A DNA stretch of 64,000 nucleotides from Terrimonas pollutisoli (GCF_029360765.1 NZ_JARKNA010000001.1:310001-374000); one strand, 5' to 3'. Shown: positions 9,102 to 17,357, counted from the first letter of the stretch. The notes: a model not told the origin generated them from the sequence alone. Made by a program: numbers and translations.

Positions 9102-9578
9102 ATGAAAAACGTAACTAAAATTTCCTGGAGAATCAGAACCGGTAACCAATGGTGGAGTGGTACTGATACCAGAATAGATGTGGAGATGTATCGTGATGGA
9201 ACTTTATTACAACTTGCATCTGTGGAGCCTGGTCGTACTTCCAGGCTTAACCGAAATGAAGATGTAACTTATTTTTGGGTGTTTCAAAATAATACGGGAC
9301 TTGGTGAAAGTTATTCCGGTTTTACTCCTCCTTTTTATATTGAATTTCCAAATGGTATTCAAGGTCATTTAAAGGTTAAGTTTATTGCCAGGGGTAATGA
9401 TGCCTGGGAAAAAACATCTATAATCAGTACTGTATTTAGTGGTGACATAAGAGCAGTTCCAGGAACGATAGATTCACTTTACTGGGAAGAACAACGGGAT
9501 GAATTTGTTTTCGGCCGGGATGTGGTATTAAGTACGGATTCGTCGGAGGGACACGCTACCTGGACATTGTTGTATTGA
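9102..9578 (+). CDS. Hypothetical protein, possible PLAT/LH2-like beta-sandwich
   Basis: A 158-aa protein without signal peptide or membrane segment. The first half (ISWRIRTGNQWWSGTDTRID, VEMYRDGT) resembles the conserved strand-turn-strand of PLAT/LH2 lipid- or protein-binding beta-sandwiches, where a TG...GTD turn is typical. The rest is rich in aromatic residues (VTYFWVFQNNTG, GFTPPFYIEFPNG) and predicted strands. The assignment is by eye and weak. The neighbourhood (a 59-aa gene on the other strand and another orphan protein at 10014) looks accessory. AAAGGGT lies just before ATG 9102. Confidence 0.55.
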   Translation: MKNVTKISWRIRTGNQWWSGTDTRIDVEMYRDGTLLQLASVEPGRTSRLNRNEDVTYFWVFQNNTGLGESYSGFTPPFYIEFPNGIQGHLKVKFIARGNDAWEKTSIISTVFSGDIRAVPGTIDSLYWEEQRDEFVFGRDVVLSTDSSEGHATWTLLY

Positions 9579-9632
9579 TAACTAAAGTAAATAAAGCGGA
9601 ATAAGCTGGTTAGCTGAGGAATGAAAAAGGAA

Positions 9633-9676
9633 AGAGGCTGAGATAGCAATAAAACAGTTCGCCGAGCTAAGCCTCT
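9633..9676. repeat. Imperfect inverted repeat between convergent genes
   Basis: AGAGGCT (9633-9639) pairs with AGCCTCT (9670-9676), and an inner TAGC/GCTA pair extends the stem after a 4-nt bulge. It sits between the convergent 158-aa gene and the 59-aa minus-strand gene, where a shared terminator would be expected, but there is no T-run. Confidence 0.35.
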
Positions 9677-9737
9677 ATCGAAAGATTCTACCCTTACATT
9701 CAAAACTTATGAGAGTTTCGCCTATGAAATTTGGCCA

Positions 9738-9917
9738 TTAAGGCTTGTTCTTAAATTTGTTTACCGGTTTAGGTCTGCCGGCCAGGTAGTAATCAAGTTC
9801 GTCTTGTATTTTCATAATGTTTTGAGCATTGTCTTTGATGTTCCCGGTCATTTCGAAATTCATTTCTTTTATTTTCCATTGGCCTGTAAGCTTTGTCAAT
9901 AGCTTTTCCATGATCAT
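9738..9917 (-). CDS. 59-aa conserved small protein, copy 1
   Basis: Minus-strand ORF, too short for most gene callers, encoding a 59-aa charged soluble protein. It begins MIMEKLLTKLTGQWKIKEMN, continues with a helical NIKDNAQNIMKIQDELDYYL stretch and ends AGRPKPVNKFKNKP. A purine-rich run (GGGGGAAAGAAC) precedes the ATG and could serve as ribosome binding site. A second copy lies at 11885-12064. By direct comparison the copies differ at about nine bases but only two residues (Leu10/His10, Lys56/Arg56). The excess of silent changes indicates selection on the protein. No export signal is present. Function unknown; the Lys/Asn-rich N-terminus and central amphipathic helix suggest a binding protein. 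Confidence 0.75.
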   Translation of the reverse strand: MIMEKLLTKLTGQWKIKEMNFEMTGNIKDNAQNIMKIQDELDYYLAGRPKPVNKFKNKP

Positions 9918-9931
9918 GTTCTTTCCCCCGG
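9738..9931 (-). repeat. Direct repeat, copy 1 (carries the 59-aa gene)
   Basis: About 194 bp matching 11885-12078 with scattered substitutions and no visible gaps. The match covers the whole small gene plus roughly 14 bp upstream (GTTCTTTCCCCCGG versus GTTCTTTTCTCCGG on the plus strand). Similarity stops abruptly on both sides, so the repeat is essentially the gene and its ribosome binding site. Confidence 0.85.
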
Positions 9932-10013
9932 TCTGTTAAACTGGGAATTCAGGTGGCTAATGAATGTGATCAATTGAATTGAATATATCATTTAAAACTT
10001 AAAAGTAGGTGCT

Positions 10014-10976
10014 ATGCCATTTGTAAAAACTTATGATGTCGATTTCGCCAATGGAAATCTGCATCCGAATTTAAACCTATTAAACTGGCCCGACCTTACT
10101 ATGTCAGGAGATGTGACTAAAACAACTGAAGGTTTGATCCTGCATGTCGTTCGTGGACCGGTGACTGATGAAAACCTCGGTACACATCCGCCATTAACTA
10201 GTATTGATACTGTTGAGTTGCCTGGCAGTTCTTCCTTGCCGAAAAGTAGTGTCTTCATCAAAGTACCTGGTCGCGGACTGCCTCTCGACACCCGGTTATT
10301 CATGAGTATTACTTTTGACCTACCGAATGCAGAAGAATTTTTACCTGATAACATCCCTGTTCCTCCGGTACGCCCTTTATCTGGTAACCTGTCTGGTACT
10401 CATGGCCCATTAGGTGGGGGTGGTGGTATAGAATTTCCCGGCCCCGAACCATGGGCTGTTGTATTAAGCATAAGTCCGACAAGTGATCTTTCAAGCGAAT
10501 ATTCTGTTCATACCACCTGCCAATTTCATAAAGTGTTCAATTGTGTTCGTCTCAATACACCTTCAAGCCAGGGCATTAGAAGATTACAATCTGACCAGGC
10601 TGCTCCTTTGGAAAGCCCTTTAAACTACAGTAGTTATCGTGGCGGGTATACTGTTCTTCCTAATGGCAGTGAAATACAAACCGAGCCTCCATTATTTACA
10701 CTTAGTACTTCTTTCTGTGGCTGGGATACTATCAAATTAGGGCATTCTGTCGGATGTGGCTTTTTGAAAATTTCCCGTTCCTGGAGACCTGAAGTCGAAG
10801 ACCATCGGGTATTTTCCAACAATTCATTTATTCCGATACTTGATCCGGAAACTCCTTCTAGAAATGCTATTCGGGCTTTAGGGATTTCGGTGGTCACTCA
10901 ACAGGGTATTGGAAGAATGAGTGCCAGGATAAGATCATTCAGCCTTTCATTCAATAATAGCATAACGGTTAATTAA
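10014..10976 (+). CDS. Hypothetical 320-aa protein between the two 59-aa genes
   Basis: A complete 320-aa ORF with no signal peptide, no membrane helix and no recognised motif. It begins MPFVKTYDVDFANGNLHPN and alternates short strands with Pro/Gly-rich linkers, including GTHGPLGGGGGIEFPGPEPW. The composition (many Ser, Thr, Asn and aromatic residues, four or five Cys late in the chain) suits a secreted or lectin-like beta-sandwich, but the normal export signal is missing. It stands between the two copies of the small minus-strand gene and may belong to the same accessory cassette. Start: ATG 10014, preceded by AAAAGTAGGTGCT. Confidence 0.55.
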   Translation: MPFVKTYDVDFANGNLHPNLNLLNWPDLTMSGDVTKTTEGLILHVVRGPVTDENLGTHPPLTSIDTVELPGSSSLPKSSVFIKVPGRGLPLDTRLFMSITFDLPNAEEFLPDNIPVPPVRPLSGNLSGTHGPLGGGGGIEFPGPEPWAVVLSISPTSDLSSEYSVHTTCQFHKVFNCVRLNTPSSQGIRRLQSDQAAPLESPLNYSSYRGGYTVLPNGSEIQTEPPLFTLSTSFCGWDTIKLGHSVGCGFLKISRSWRPEVEDHRVFSNNSFIPILDPETPSRNAIRALGISVVTQQGIGRMSARIRSFSLSFNNSITVN

Positions 10977-11374
10977 CACAAGTTTTCTAAAATAGAAGCA
11001 TTTGAGATAGAGTATTATTGAGTTTGCTGTGTCAGCCCAACCATGACCCTTTGCCCATTCAATTTTGTAGTTATTGATCACGGCAAGCCAGTACAGGCCG
11101 GATAAAAGTGAGTGCGGATTGAATTAGTTTTGGTATAAATAGTCAGCCACTGTGTTAAACCGCTATATAAAATTCCTACCACCGGGAAAAACTTTTTCCT
11201 GACTGGTTTTATGTACCGGTGATTTTTTGGTGATATGCGGAAGAAATTTGGTGAGTTTTGGCGTTACACTTTTGCTTAAGCTTCTTGTAAAACGATTCGA
11301 AAAATAATTTCATTTATTGTGGTGACCAATGCAATCTTTTCCCGGTAATCACCGGACTTCTTTTATATTTGATT
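10977..11374. other. Intergenic region without a recognised gene
   Basis: About 400 bp with stops in every frame and no clear repeat. Short AT-rich segments near 11280-11370 could hold the promoter of the frameshifted small gene that follows. Confidence 0.45.
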
Positions 11375-11661
11375 ATGCATTCCAATATAAGACTTCCAAA
11401 AAATTTTAAGGAGTATAATAAGCAAGTCATCTATTCTAATCTTACCAATGAATTAAATGAAAGTATAGCGAATGCTATTTATAAAATGCCGTTTTTTCAA
11501 GATTTTCTGCATGGGACTTCAACGGTTTAGTGTGGCGGAATGATGAAATAGGTTATTGGTGTGTCGAAATTTCCAAATATGGGAAATATATAACTACACA
11601 TATGTGTGAAACCCTCAAGGAGTTAATCATCGAAACAAGAAAAATGCACGGAGAAAAATAG
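11375..11661 (+). pseudogene. Frameshifted small protein gene
   Basis: Frame one runs from ATG 11375 (MHSNIRLPKNFKEYNKQVIY, SNLTNELNESIANAIYKMPFF) to a TAG at 11528. A second frame takes over around 11495 and continues to TAG 11659 with AWDFNGLVWRNDEIGYWCVE then ISKYGKYITTHMCETLKELI. The two parts join into one plausible protein of about 95 residues if a single base is gained or lost near 11490-11500. It is either a genuine frameshift mutation or a sequencing indel. The family is not recognised; the protein would be soluble. Confidence 0.6.
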
Positions 11662-11734
11662 CCCCTAAAGCGGAGGCAAGATGGAAGTAGTGACGAAAGA
11701 ACAACTGCCCCATATTGCTTTAAAAGCTCATTCG

Positions 11735-11874
11735 TTAATCTCCATTATTTAAAGCACCGTAGTAATAACTGTCAATCATTAAATGCCAAACATGAGCCCC
11801 GGCTCCGGATACTTTGCTGAAATGACCTTGTAATGCTTGCCTTTATAGTCAAAAGTTACCGGAATATCTTCCAT
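11735..11874 (-). pseudogene. Frameshifted small protein gene downstream of 59-aa copy 2
   Basis: On the minus strand, ATG at 11874 starts MEDIPVTFDYKGKHYKV. After about 18 codons the sense moves to another frame, reading HFSKVSGAGAHVWHLMIDSY then YYGALNNGD and ending at the stop at 11735-11737. The second part (GAGA-HVWHLMID-YYYG-L) resembles short cytoplasmic proteins often seen in Bacteroidota. Without the shift the first frame stops after 31 codons, at 11779. It follows the 59-aa gene by only 10 nt, so the two may share a transcript. A sequencing error is an alternative to real decay. Confidence 0.6.
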
Positions 11875-11884
11875 CAAACCACAA

Positions 11885-12064
11885 TTAAGGTTTATTCCTG
11901 AATTTGTTTACCGGTTTAGGTCTGCCGGCCAGGTAGTAATCAAGTTCGTCTTGTATTTTCATAATGTTTTGAGCATTGTCTTTGATGTTCCCGGTCATCT
12001 CAAAATTCATCTCTTTTATTTTCCATTGGCCTGTATGCTTTGTCAATAGTTTTTCCATGATCAT
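11885..12064 (-). CDS. 59-aa conserved small protein, copy 2
   Basis: Second copy of the minus-strand small gene at 9738, again 59 codons plus stop. It starts MIMEKLLTKHTGQWKIKEMN and ends KPVNKFRNKP. The preceding GGAGAAAAGAAC again supplies a purine-rich leader. Relative to copy 1 only residues 10 and 56 differ. The other base changes seen are third-position or otherwise silent, including changes in Lys, Asn, Glu and Phe codons. Directly downstream on the same strand is the frameshifted gene at 11735. Nothing is known about the function. Confidence 0.75.
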   Translation of the reverse strand: MIMEKLLTKHTGQWKIKEMNFEMTGNIKDNAQNIMKIQDELDYYLAGRPKPVNKFRNKP

Positions 12065-12078
12065 GTTCTTTTCTCCGG
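11885..12078 (-). repeat. Direct repeat, copy 2 (carries the 59-aa gene)
   Basis: Partner of the repeat at 9738-9931, same orientation, about 2.1 kb away. The unit contains no inverted termini and no transposase, so it does not look like an insertion sequence or a transposon-end pair. A tandem gene duplication separated by later insertion is the simplest reading. Confidence 0.85.
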
Positions 12079-12408
12079 CAAATATTTTAAAACGAATAAC
12101 CTGCTCTGATTTCAGCTAACGTCGTTATTAGCAACAACCGGGTGTTTATGTATTACTTCACGCATCCCGGCCGGACAGGAGCTGATAAAAATAAAGATGG
12201 CTATAACAGCGTCGCACTTCTATCCAGGTTGTTGAATTGAAATTGAACGAAACGGGGTGGCTTACAGCCAACAGAAATGAACCAACGTACGTGAAACTTT
12301 CTCCCCCTTAAGTACAACTTCTGTTTTTAGCACCGATATTTACCGCACAAAAAACCAGCGGCTGTTTTCTGGAAATTAAAAATGAAATTTTAAAACGTAT
12401 AGCATTCC
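12079..12408. other. Leader region of the GH51 gene
   Basis: About 330 bp without an ORF of note. It must hold the promoters of two divergent units: the 59-aa gene copy 2 on the minus strand and GH51 on the plus strand. The last 60 bases are strongly AT-rich, as usual ahead of Bacteroidota genes. No operator-like palindrome was found. Confidence 0.4.
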
Positions 12409-14979
12409 ATGAAGAAGTTTTTTTTATTCATCAGTGTTTTTGTATCAATAGACTTTATTGCACTGGCCAATGAGCCAGACTCTGTTTATCTTTTTTCTTA
12501 CGCAACCGAAAAAAACAATAATCACAACGGGTTGCATTTCGCCTGGAGCGTTGACAAGATATCCTGGCACAGCATCGGAAATGAGTTCTCTTACCTGAAA
12601 TCGGATTATGGACGTTGGGGCGCTGAAAAAAGAATGATTACTCCTTACCTAACGCAAGGCCCTGGCGGTGTGTGGCAATGCGTGTGGAGTTTGAACGAAA
12701 GGGATAAAGTTTTTGCACATGCTTCTTCACATGATTTGATTGATTGGGGCCGACAAAGCTATCCCGATACAAAAAGTGGAGCCAACGTTCTTCGACCGGT
12801 AGTTGTTTATGATAAAACGACAAGTAACTATACAATAACTTATACAGATGTTACGGGCAAGTATTATCGTGTTGCCACCAAAGATTTTAAAACCTACAGC
12901 GACGTAACCGAAGTGCCGGCGGCGGAATATAAAAATGCCAGTATTACCATTCCATTGCCTACTGGTAACGCCACGGGCCAATTGTATTACGTAGCCTGGG
13001 AAGTGGTTGATAAGCTGATCAAGGCCGCCGATTTACAGCAATACAAAGGCAAATTATACAGCGAATCGGCAAAAGACGATGCTGTGCGGTTTGCCGGTCT
13101 TCAACCAGTAAATGCAAGTATCACCCTGCAAGCCGGAAAAGCAAAACCGATAAGTGATATGCTGCTCGGCATATTTTTCGAAGACATCAATTACTCGGCG
13201 GATGGTGGCCTCTATGCAGAACTCATTCAAAACCGCGATTTCGAATATGCACTTGGCGACAAAGAATATCGCGACAAGGCCTGGAATCCGACGCATTCAT
13301 GGACGTTGAAAGGAGAGGGTACAAACTTTACGATTGACAGCATTTCACCTCTTCACGTTAATAATCTACATTATGCAGTGCTGCAAACAGAAGTACATGG
13401 AGCATCATTGGTTAACGAAGGCTTTGACGGCATTGCATTGAAAAAAGGCGAGGCTTACAACCTGTCATTTTTTGCAAAACGGTCGGAAGGGAAGGCTGGA
13501 AAGTTGCTGGTTCGTTTAGTTAACAAAAAAGGAGAGGTGTTGGGGCAAGCAACCGTTGATGTGTCGTCTAAAGAATGGAAAAAAACAAAGGCTGTTCTGA
13601 CAGCGTCAGCTGATGCTGCTGATGCGACACTTGAATTGCAGCCATTGTTACCAGGACGATTGGCATTGGATATGATTTCACTGTTTCCACAAAAAACATT
13701 CAAAGGCAGAAGCAATGGCTTGCGTGCGGACTTAGCAAAGGTGGTGGCGGATCTCCATCCTCGTTTTATTCGCTTTCCCGGCGGTTGTGTGGCGCATGGC
13801 GATGGCCTCGCCAATATCTATCGCTGGAAAAATACAATTGGTCCGTTGGAAGCACGAATCCCACAGCGAAATCTTTGGGGTTATCACCAGAGTGTTGGCC
13901 TGGGTTACTATGAATATTTCCAGTTCTGTGAAGACATTGGAGCCGAGCCGTTGCCAGTGATTGCAGCAGGTGTTCCCTGTCAAAATTCAGGCACAGGTGG
14001 AGCGGGCCAGCAGGGTGGCATTCCAATGAAAGAGATGGATGAATACATACAGGATATATTGGACTTGATAGAATGGGCCAATGGTGATGTGAATACAAAA
14101 TGGGGAAAGTTGAGAGCGGCGGCAGGTCATGCAAAGCCTTTTAATTTAAAATACATCGGCATTGGTAATGAAGACCTGATCACGGATGTTTTTGAGGAGC
14201 GCTTCACGATGATCAATAATGTTCTTAAAGTGAAACATCCGGAAATAACAGTGATTGGGACGGTGGGCCCTTTTTATAAAGGAACGGATTATGAGGAAGG
14301 ATGGGAGATCGCAACAAAGCTAAAACTCGCCATGGTTGATGAGCATTACTATGAAAGCCCCGCATGGTTTGTACACAACCAGGATTTTTATGACCGTTAC
14401 GATCGCTCTAAATCAAAAGTGTACCTGGGTGAATATGCTTCCCGGGGCAATGAGTTGTACAATGCGCTTGCCGAAGCGCTTTACCTGACGTCGCTGGAAC
14501 GAAACGGTGATGTGGTGCATATGACATCTTATGCGCCGTTGCTGGCAAAAGAAGGTCATACGCAGTGGAACCCGGATCTGATATACTTCAACAACACCGA
14601 AGTAAAGCCAACAGTAAATTACGAAGTGCAGAAACTTTTTAGCAACCATGCGGGCAATGAATACCTGCCCGCCACCATCACGCTTTCAAACAACGAGGAA
14701 GCCGTAAAAAAACGAATTGCCTATTCCATTGTGCGGGACACAAAAACGGGAGACGTCATTATTAAAATTGTAAACCTTTTGCCGGAAACTGTCAACGCTT
14801 CACTCGATTTGGCAGGTATTTCAATTCCCGGCGCAAATGCAAAGAAGATTACGCTGCAGGGAAGTTGGGATGATAAAAGTGCAAAAGCAGTGGAAACGGA
14901 ATGTTTGGTTTCAGAAAAGTTTACTTCCGAATTACCGGCGTATTCATTCACAGTAATTCGAATGGGGTCAGTTCGATAA
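12409..14979 (+). CDS. Alpha-L-arabinofuranosidase (GH51) with N-terminal propeller-like domain, copy 1
   Basis: Secreted GH51 enzyme (856 aa) that releases alpha-L-arabinofuranose. After a signal peptide (FFLFISVFVSIDFIALA) comes an uncommon domain of about 200 residues (VYLFSYATEKNNNHNGLHFA, WQCVWSLNERDK, ASSHDLIDWGRQSYP) that resembles half of a GH43-like propeller. Then follow a CBM4/9-like module (about 285-430) inside the GH51 N-terminal region and the barrel with acid/base Glu588 in IGIGNED and nucleophile Glu675 in VYLGEYASRG. The C-terminal beta domain ends the chain. The gene at 45253 encodes a paralogue of the same length and order. It stands apart from the main enzyme run, next to a convergent LacI regulator, and may be under separate control. 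Confidence 0.93.
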   Translation: MKKFFLFISVFVSIDFIALANEPDSVYLFSYATEKNNNHNGLHFAWSVDKISWHSIGNEFSYLKSDYGRWGAEKRMITPYLTQGPGGVWQCVWSLNERDKVFAHASSHDLIDWGRQSYPDTKSGANVLRPVVVYDKTTSNYTITYTDVTGKYYRVATKDFKTYSDVTEVPAAEYKNASITIPLPTGNATGQLYYVAWEVVDKLIKAADLQQYKGKLYSESAKDDAVRFAGLQPVNASITLQAGKAKPISDMLLGIFFEDINYSADGGLYAELIQNRDFEYALGDKEYRDKAWNPTHSWTLKGEGTNFTIDSISPLHVNNLHYAVLQTEVHGASLVNEGFDGIALKKGEAYNLSFFAKRSEGKAGKLLVRLVNKKGEVLGQATVDVSSKEWKKTKAVLTASADAADATLELQPLLPGRLALDMISLFPQKTFKGRSNGLRADLAKVVADLHPRFIRFPGGCVAHGDGLANIYRWKNTIGPLEARIPQRNLWGYHQSVGLGYYEYFQFCEDIGAEPLPVIAAGVPCQNSGTGGAGQQGGIPMKEMDEYIQDILDLIEWANGDVNTKWGKLRAAAGHAKPFNLKYIGIGNEDLITDVFEERFTMINNVLKVKHPEITVIGTVGPFYKGTDYEEGWEIATKLKLAMVDEHYYESPAWFVHNQDFYDRYDRSKSKVYLGEYASRGNELYNALAEALYLTSLERNGDVVHMTSYAPLLAKEGHTQWNPDLIYFNNTEVKPTVNYEVQKLFSNHAGNEYLPATITLSNNEEAVKKRIAYSIVRDTKTGDVIIKIVNLLPETVNASLDLAGISIPGANAKKITLQGSWDDKSAKAVETECLVSEKFTSELPAYSFTVIRMGSVR

Positions 14980-15084
14980 TCTATACATCTTATGAGTGAA
15001 TTTTATAAATAGTGTCAATCACAAGGATGGATTTTCCCTTTGCAGGCCAATGCCAGGTTTACGATTAGGCAATATCCTATTGTA

Positions 15085-16125
15085 TTATTCCAAATGATAT
15101 TTTACTGAGGACTTTCGGATCTCCAATTCCACCGGTAGTTCGACTTTTTTGAAGCTGGAAGGGGGCCGTTTCGCCTCGATAAGTTCTATTAATAATTCTG
15201 CGGCTGCTTTGCCCATTTCAAAAGCCGGTTGACGAACCGTAGTTAAAGCTGGATCGAAAAGGTCGGGAGCACTGAAATTAGAAAAACCGGCAAGTGCTAT
15301 TTTGCCAGGAATAGCAATATTTCTTTTTTTCAGGATAGAAAAACTGCCAATTGTCAGACGATCCGAAGCAGTGAATATGGCATCGGGTGGATTCTCAAGA
15401 GAAAGTAATTCATCTATAGCCGTTTCAATTTCGTCTTTGTTCATACCTCCGTGAAAGCAATATTTGACATAGGCTTCATCAACGGGAATATCGTTTTGTT
15501 GCAAAGCCTCGTAATAGCCAGCCAGTCTTTCATGCGTAATAGAAATATTCAAGGAACTTGTGATGTGGGCTATGCGCTTATAACCGGATTTAATAAAATG
15601 TTCTGTTGCTGCTTTTGCGCCTCCTTTGTTATCCGCTACAACGGTATGTGTTTTGATCGCATTTGTTATCCGGTCAAAAAAAATAAGGGGCACTCCTTTT
15701 TCGTGAAGTTTTTTAAAATGCTCTACATTTTCTGTTTCTGTTGAAAGTGAGACAAGCAATCCATCTACGGATTTCCAGGCGAGGTGTTCCGTGTTTTTAA
15801 CTTCTTTCTCATATGATTCCTGGCTTTGCGTGATAATAAGATGATAGTCCTTATTGCTGGCGACGAATTCTATTCCACTGATGACGTCGGCAAAAAAATT
15901 ATTTGGCACCGAGCTAATAATTAATCCAATAGTCCGGCTTTTCTTGCTTTTGAGGCTTTGTGCCATCAGGTTGGGCCGGTAATTATTGGCCATGGCATAC
16001 TCCAATACTTTTTGTTTGGTTTCGGGGCTGATCTTATAACTGTCACGAAGGGCCCGCGACACCGTGGCTATAGAAAGGTCGAGTGCTTTAGCGATATCTT
16101 TTATAGTGATTGATTCAAGTTTCAT
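15085..16125 (-). CDS. LacI-family transcriptional regulator
   Basis: A 346-aa DNA-binding repressor or activator of the LacI/GalR family. The N-terminal helix-turn-helix reads ITIKDIAKALDLSIATVSRA with the hinge helix near NNYRPNLMAQSLKSKKSRT. The periplasmic-binding-protein-like sensor domain follows (IGLIISSVPNNFFADVISGI, LIFFDRI, DAIFTASDRLTIG, LAGFSNF, ALTTVRQP). Its ligand is probably a sugar from the adjacent PUL. It is convergent with GH51. The region upstream of its start (16135-16293) is duplicated at 17200-17357, next to a remnant of a second copy of this gene. Confidence 0.9.
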   Translation of the reverse strand: MKLESITIKDIAKALDLSIATVSRALRDSYKISPETKQKVLEYAMANNYRPNLMAQSLKSKKSRTIGLIISSVPNNFFADVISGIEFVASNKDYHLIITQSQESYEKEVKNTEHLAWKSVDGLLVSLSTETENVEHFKKLHEKGVPLIFFDRITNAIKTHTVVADNKGGAKAATEHFIKSGYKRIAHITSSLNISITHERLAGYYEALQQNDIPVDEAYVKYCFHGGMNKDEIETAIDELLSLENPPDAIFTASDRLTIGSFSILKKRNIAIPGKIALAGFSNFSAPDLFDPALTTVRQPAFEMGKAAAELLIELIEAKRPPSSFKKVELPVELEIRKSSVKYHLE

Positions 16126-16134
16126 ACGGGAATT

Positions 16135-16293
16135 ATGGATGATGGGTGCTAATGCGCCTTTTGCTTATGCAAACATTTTAACGTTTTCAAATATGAAAGT
16201 AAGATAAATCACAGACTGCATTATAAGGTATTCGTCAATAATAATATAAAGAAGTGAATTCGACTTAATGCAAACGCTCTGCTCCAATTAAAT
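16135..16293. repeat. Diverged promoter-region repeat, copy A
   Basis: 159 bp upstream of the minus-strand LacI gene that align end to end with 17200-17357. Shared blocks include ATGGATGAT.GGTGC.AATGCGC near the gene, AAG.AAGA.AAATC in the middle and ATGCAAACG followed by AATTAAAT at the far end. The matched ends and nearly equal lengths point to one duplication event including the start of the LacI gene. Copy A has an altered operator half-site, GCAAACGCTCTGC at 16270-16282. Confidence 0.7.
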
Positions 16294-16324
16294 CCAGCTT
16301 TTTAAACTGGCTTTATCGAAGACC

Positions 16325-17120
16325 TTAAAATCTCAAGGCAATGGTATATTTTATATTAAACGGTGTGCCCGGCGTAAAGTGAATTTCGGGGACTGGTTGC
16401 GGTTCATTATACAGCCTGCTTGTGGTGGCAAACTGGGTTTCGTTCCAATTTGCATTAAAGACATTTTCAGTAATGATGCCAAAACTGAATTGCTTACGGG
16501 TCAATTACTGTTTTTCTGTTTAGTGTATGCGACAGTTCAATATCTTTTACAGCATCGTATCGCCAACCAATACCTGTTTGCCAGTTCACAGGTATATTTC
16601 CCCAATTTGTTTGTTTGGTAATTACTGATTCAAATCCGGCTATGTCCCTGTTTTCCTTTTGGCGTATCTGGTCACCATTTACAGGATCATTTAAAAAGAA
16701 AGTAAAGTTGGAATACAGATCAAATGCATACCTGCTATAAAACAAATTGCTTTTTATGCTGGTATTGTTGTTGATATAATGCCGGTGTTGTAAGATGAGA
16801 TTTGTTCTTTGTGTATTGCCACCCTCTGCTGAGTCGATGCTTCCAAGCCTGGTAATGAGCCCTGCATCAAAAGCTCTTCGGTATTTGCCCGCTGGCATTC
16901 CATTTACTTGAAAGATGAGAAAAAGAAAGAGACAGTTTATCTCTTTCTGAAATATCGCTACTATATTTTCCAAATACATTAAGGCGATAAAAATTCTGCG
17001 GCGCTTCGAAATAGCCGTCTGTGTTGAGATATTCAGTAGCGATACAGGCAGATTGCTTTGGTGTGTTCAAAATGTTCTGTTGTTGCTCCCTGCACTTTCT
17101 GTATGTTATTCCATTGATGG
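16325..17120 (-). pseudogene. TonB-dependent receptor pseudogene
   Basis: Minus-strand remains of an outer-membrane TonB-dependent receptor. In order: a degraded start region (VQGATTEHFEHTK in one frame); TDGYFEAPQNFYRLNVFGKY and SFSHLSSKWNASGQIP in a second; after a one-base shift RAFDAGLITRLGSIDSAEGG, LYSNFTFFLNDPVNGDQIRQ and VNWQTGIGWRYDAVKDIELS; and, after a gap where about 200 residues are missing, ITENVFNANWNETQFATTSR with the classical terminal EIHFTPGTPFNIKYTIALRF, ending at the stop 16325-16327. The N-terminal plug is absent. Upstream on the same strand lies the LacI remnant, so a lost regulator-receptor unit once stood here. Confidence 0.85.
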
Positions 17121-17126
17121 GGTAGG

Positions 17127-17190
17127 TGAAAGAGTTATCGGGTACCGGGCCAATAAACTAATCCAATTGTCCGGCTGACTCAAGTCTCAT
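17127..17190 (-). pseudogene. LacI-family gene remnant with internal deletion
   Basis: Reading minus-strand from 17190, the DNA gives MRLES, matching MKLES at the start of the intact regulator at 16125. It then jumps directly to SRTIGL and, after frame changes, VPDNSF, which match SRTIGLIISSVPNNFF of the intact gene. The helix-turn-helix and hinge (about 55 codons) and everything after the first sensor strand are gone. It abuts promoter repeat copy B exactly as the intact gene abuts copy A, so this is the decayed twin of the 15085 regulator. Confidence 0.7.
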
Positions 17191-17199
17191 TTAGTAGTC

Positions 17200-17357
17200 A
17201 TGGATGATCGGTGCAAATGCGCTTTTGCCTTATACAATCATTTTTGACGGTTAAAACATGGAAGCAAGACAAATCCCGGATATCGCTACAATAGATTGAA
17301 TAATAGTTATATACAACATAGAAGCCTAACTTATGCAAACGTTTGCCCAAATTAAAT
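17200..17357. repeat. Diverged promoter-region repeat, copy B
   Basis: Partner of 16135-16293, about 1065 bp downstream in the same orientation. This copy keeps a perfect 12-bp operator-like palindrome at 17335-17346. Its former gene, the LacI remnant, is dead, so any function left is probably as a control region for the plus-strand regulator at 17584. Confidence 0.7.
17335..17346. promoter_or_regulatory. Candidate LacI-family operator GCAAACGTTTGC
   Basis: Perfect 12-bp palindrome with the central CG step typical of LacI/GalR/CcpA-type operators. It lies 240 bp before the plus-strand LacI gene and at the far edge of repeat copy B. The equivalent place in copy A is degenerate. Binding is inferred, not shown. 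Confidence 0.6.

Noticed and set aside
9738..12078. Composite transposon flanked by the two 190-bp repeats
   Set aside because: The repeats lack inverted termini, no transposase is present, and the repeat is exactly a small gene with its ribosome binding site.
13455..14134. Long minus-strand ORFs within the GH51 gene
   Set aside because: Shadow frames caused by the biased third positions of a highly conserved enzyme; similar shadows appear in its paralogue.
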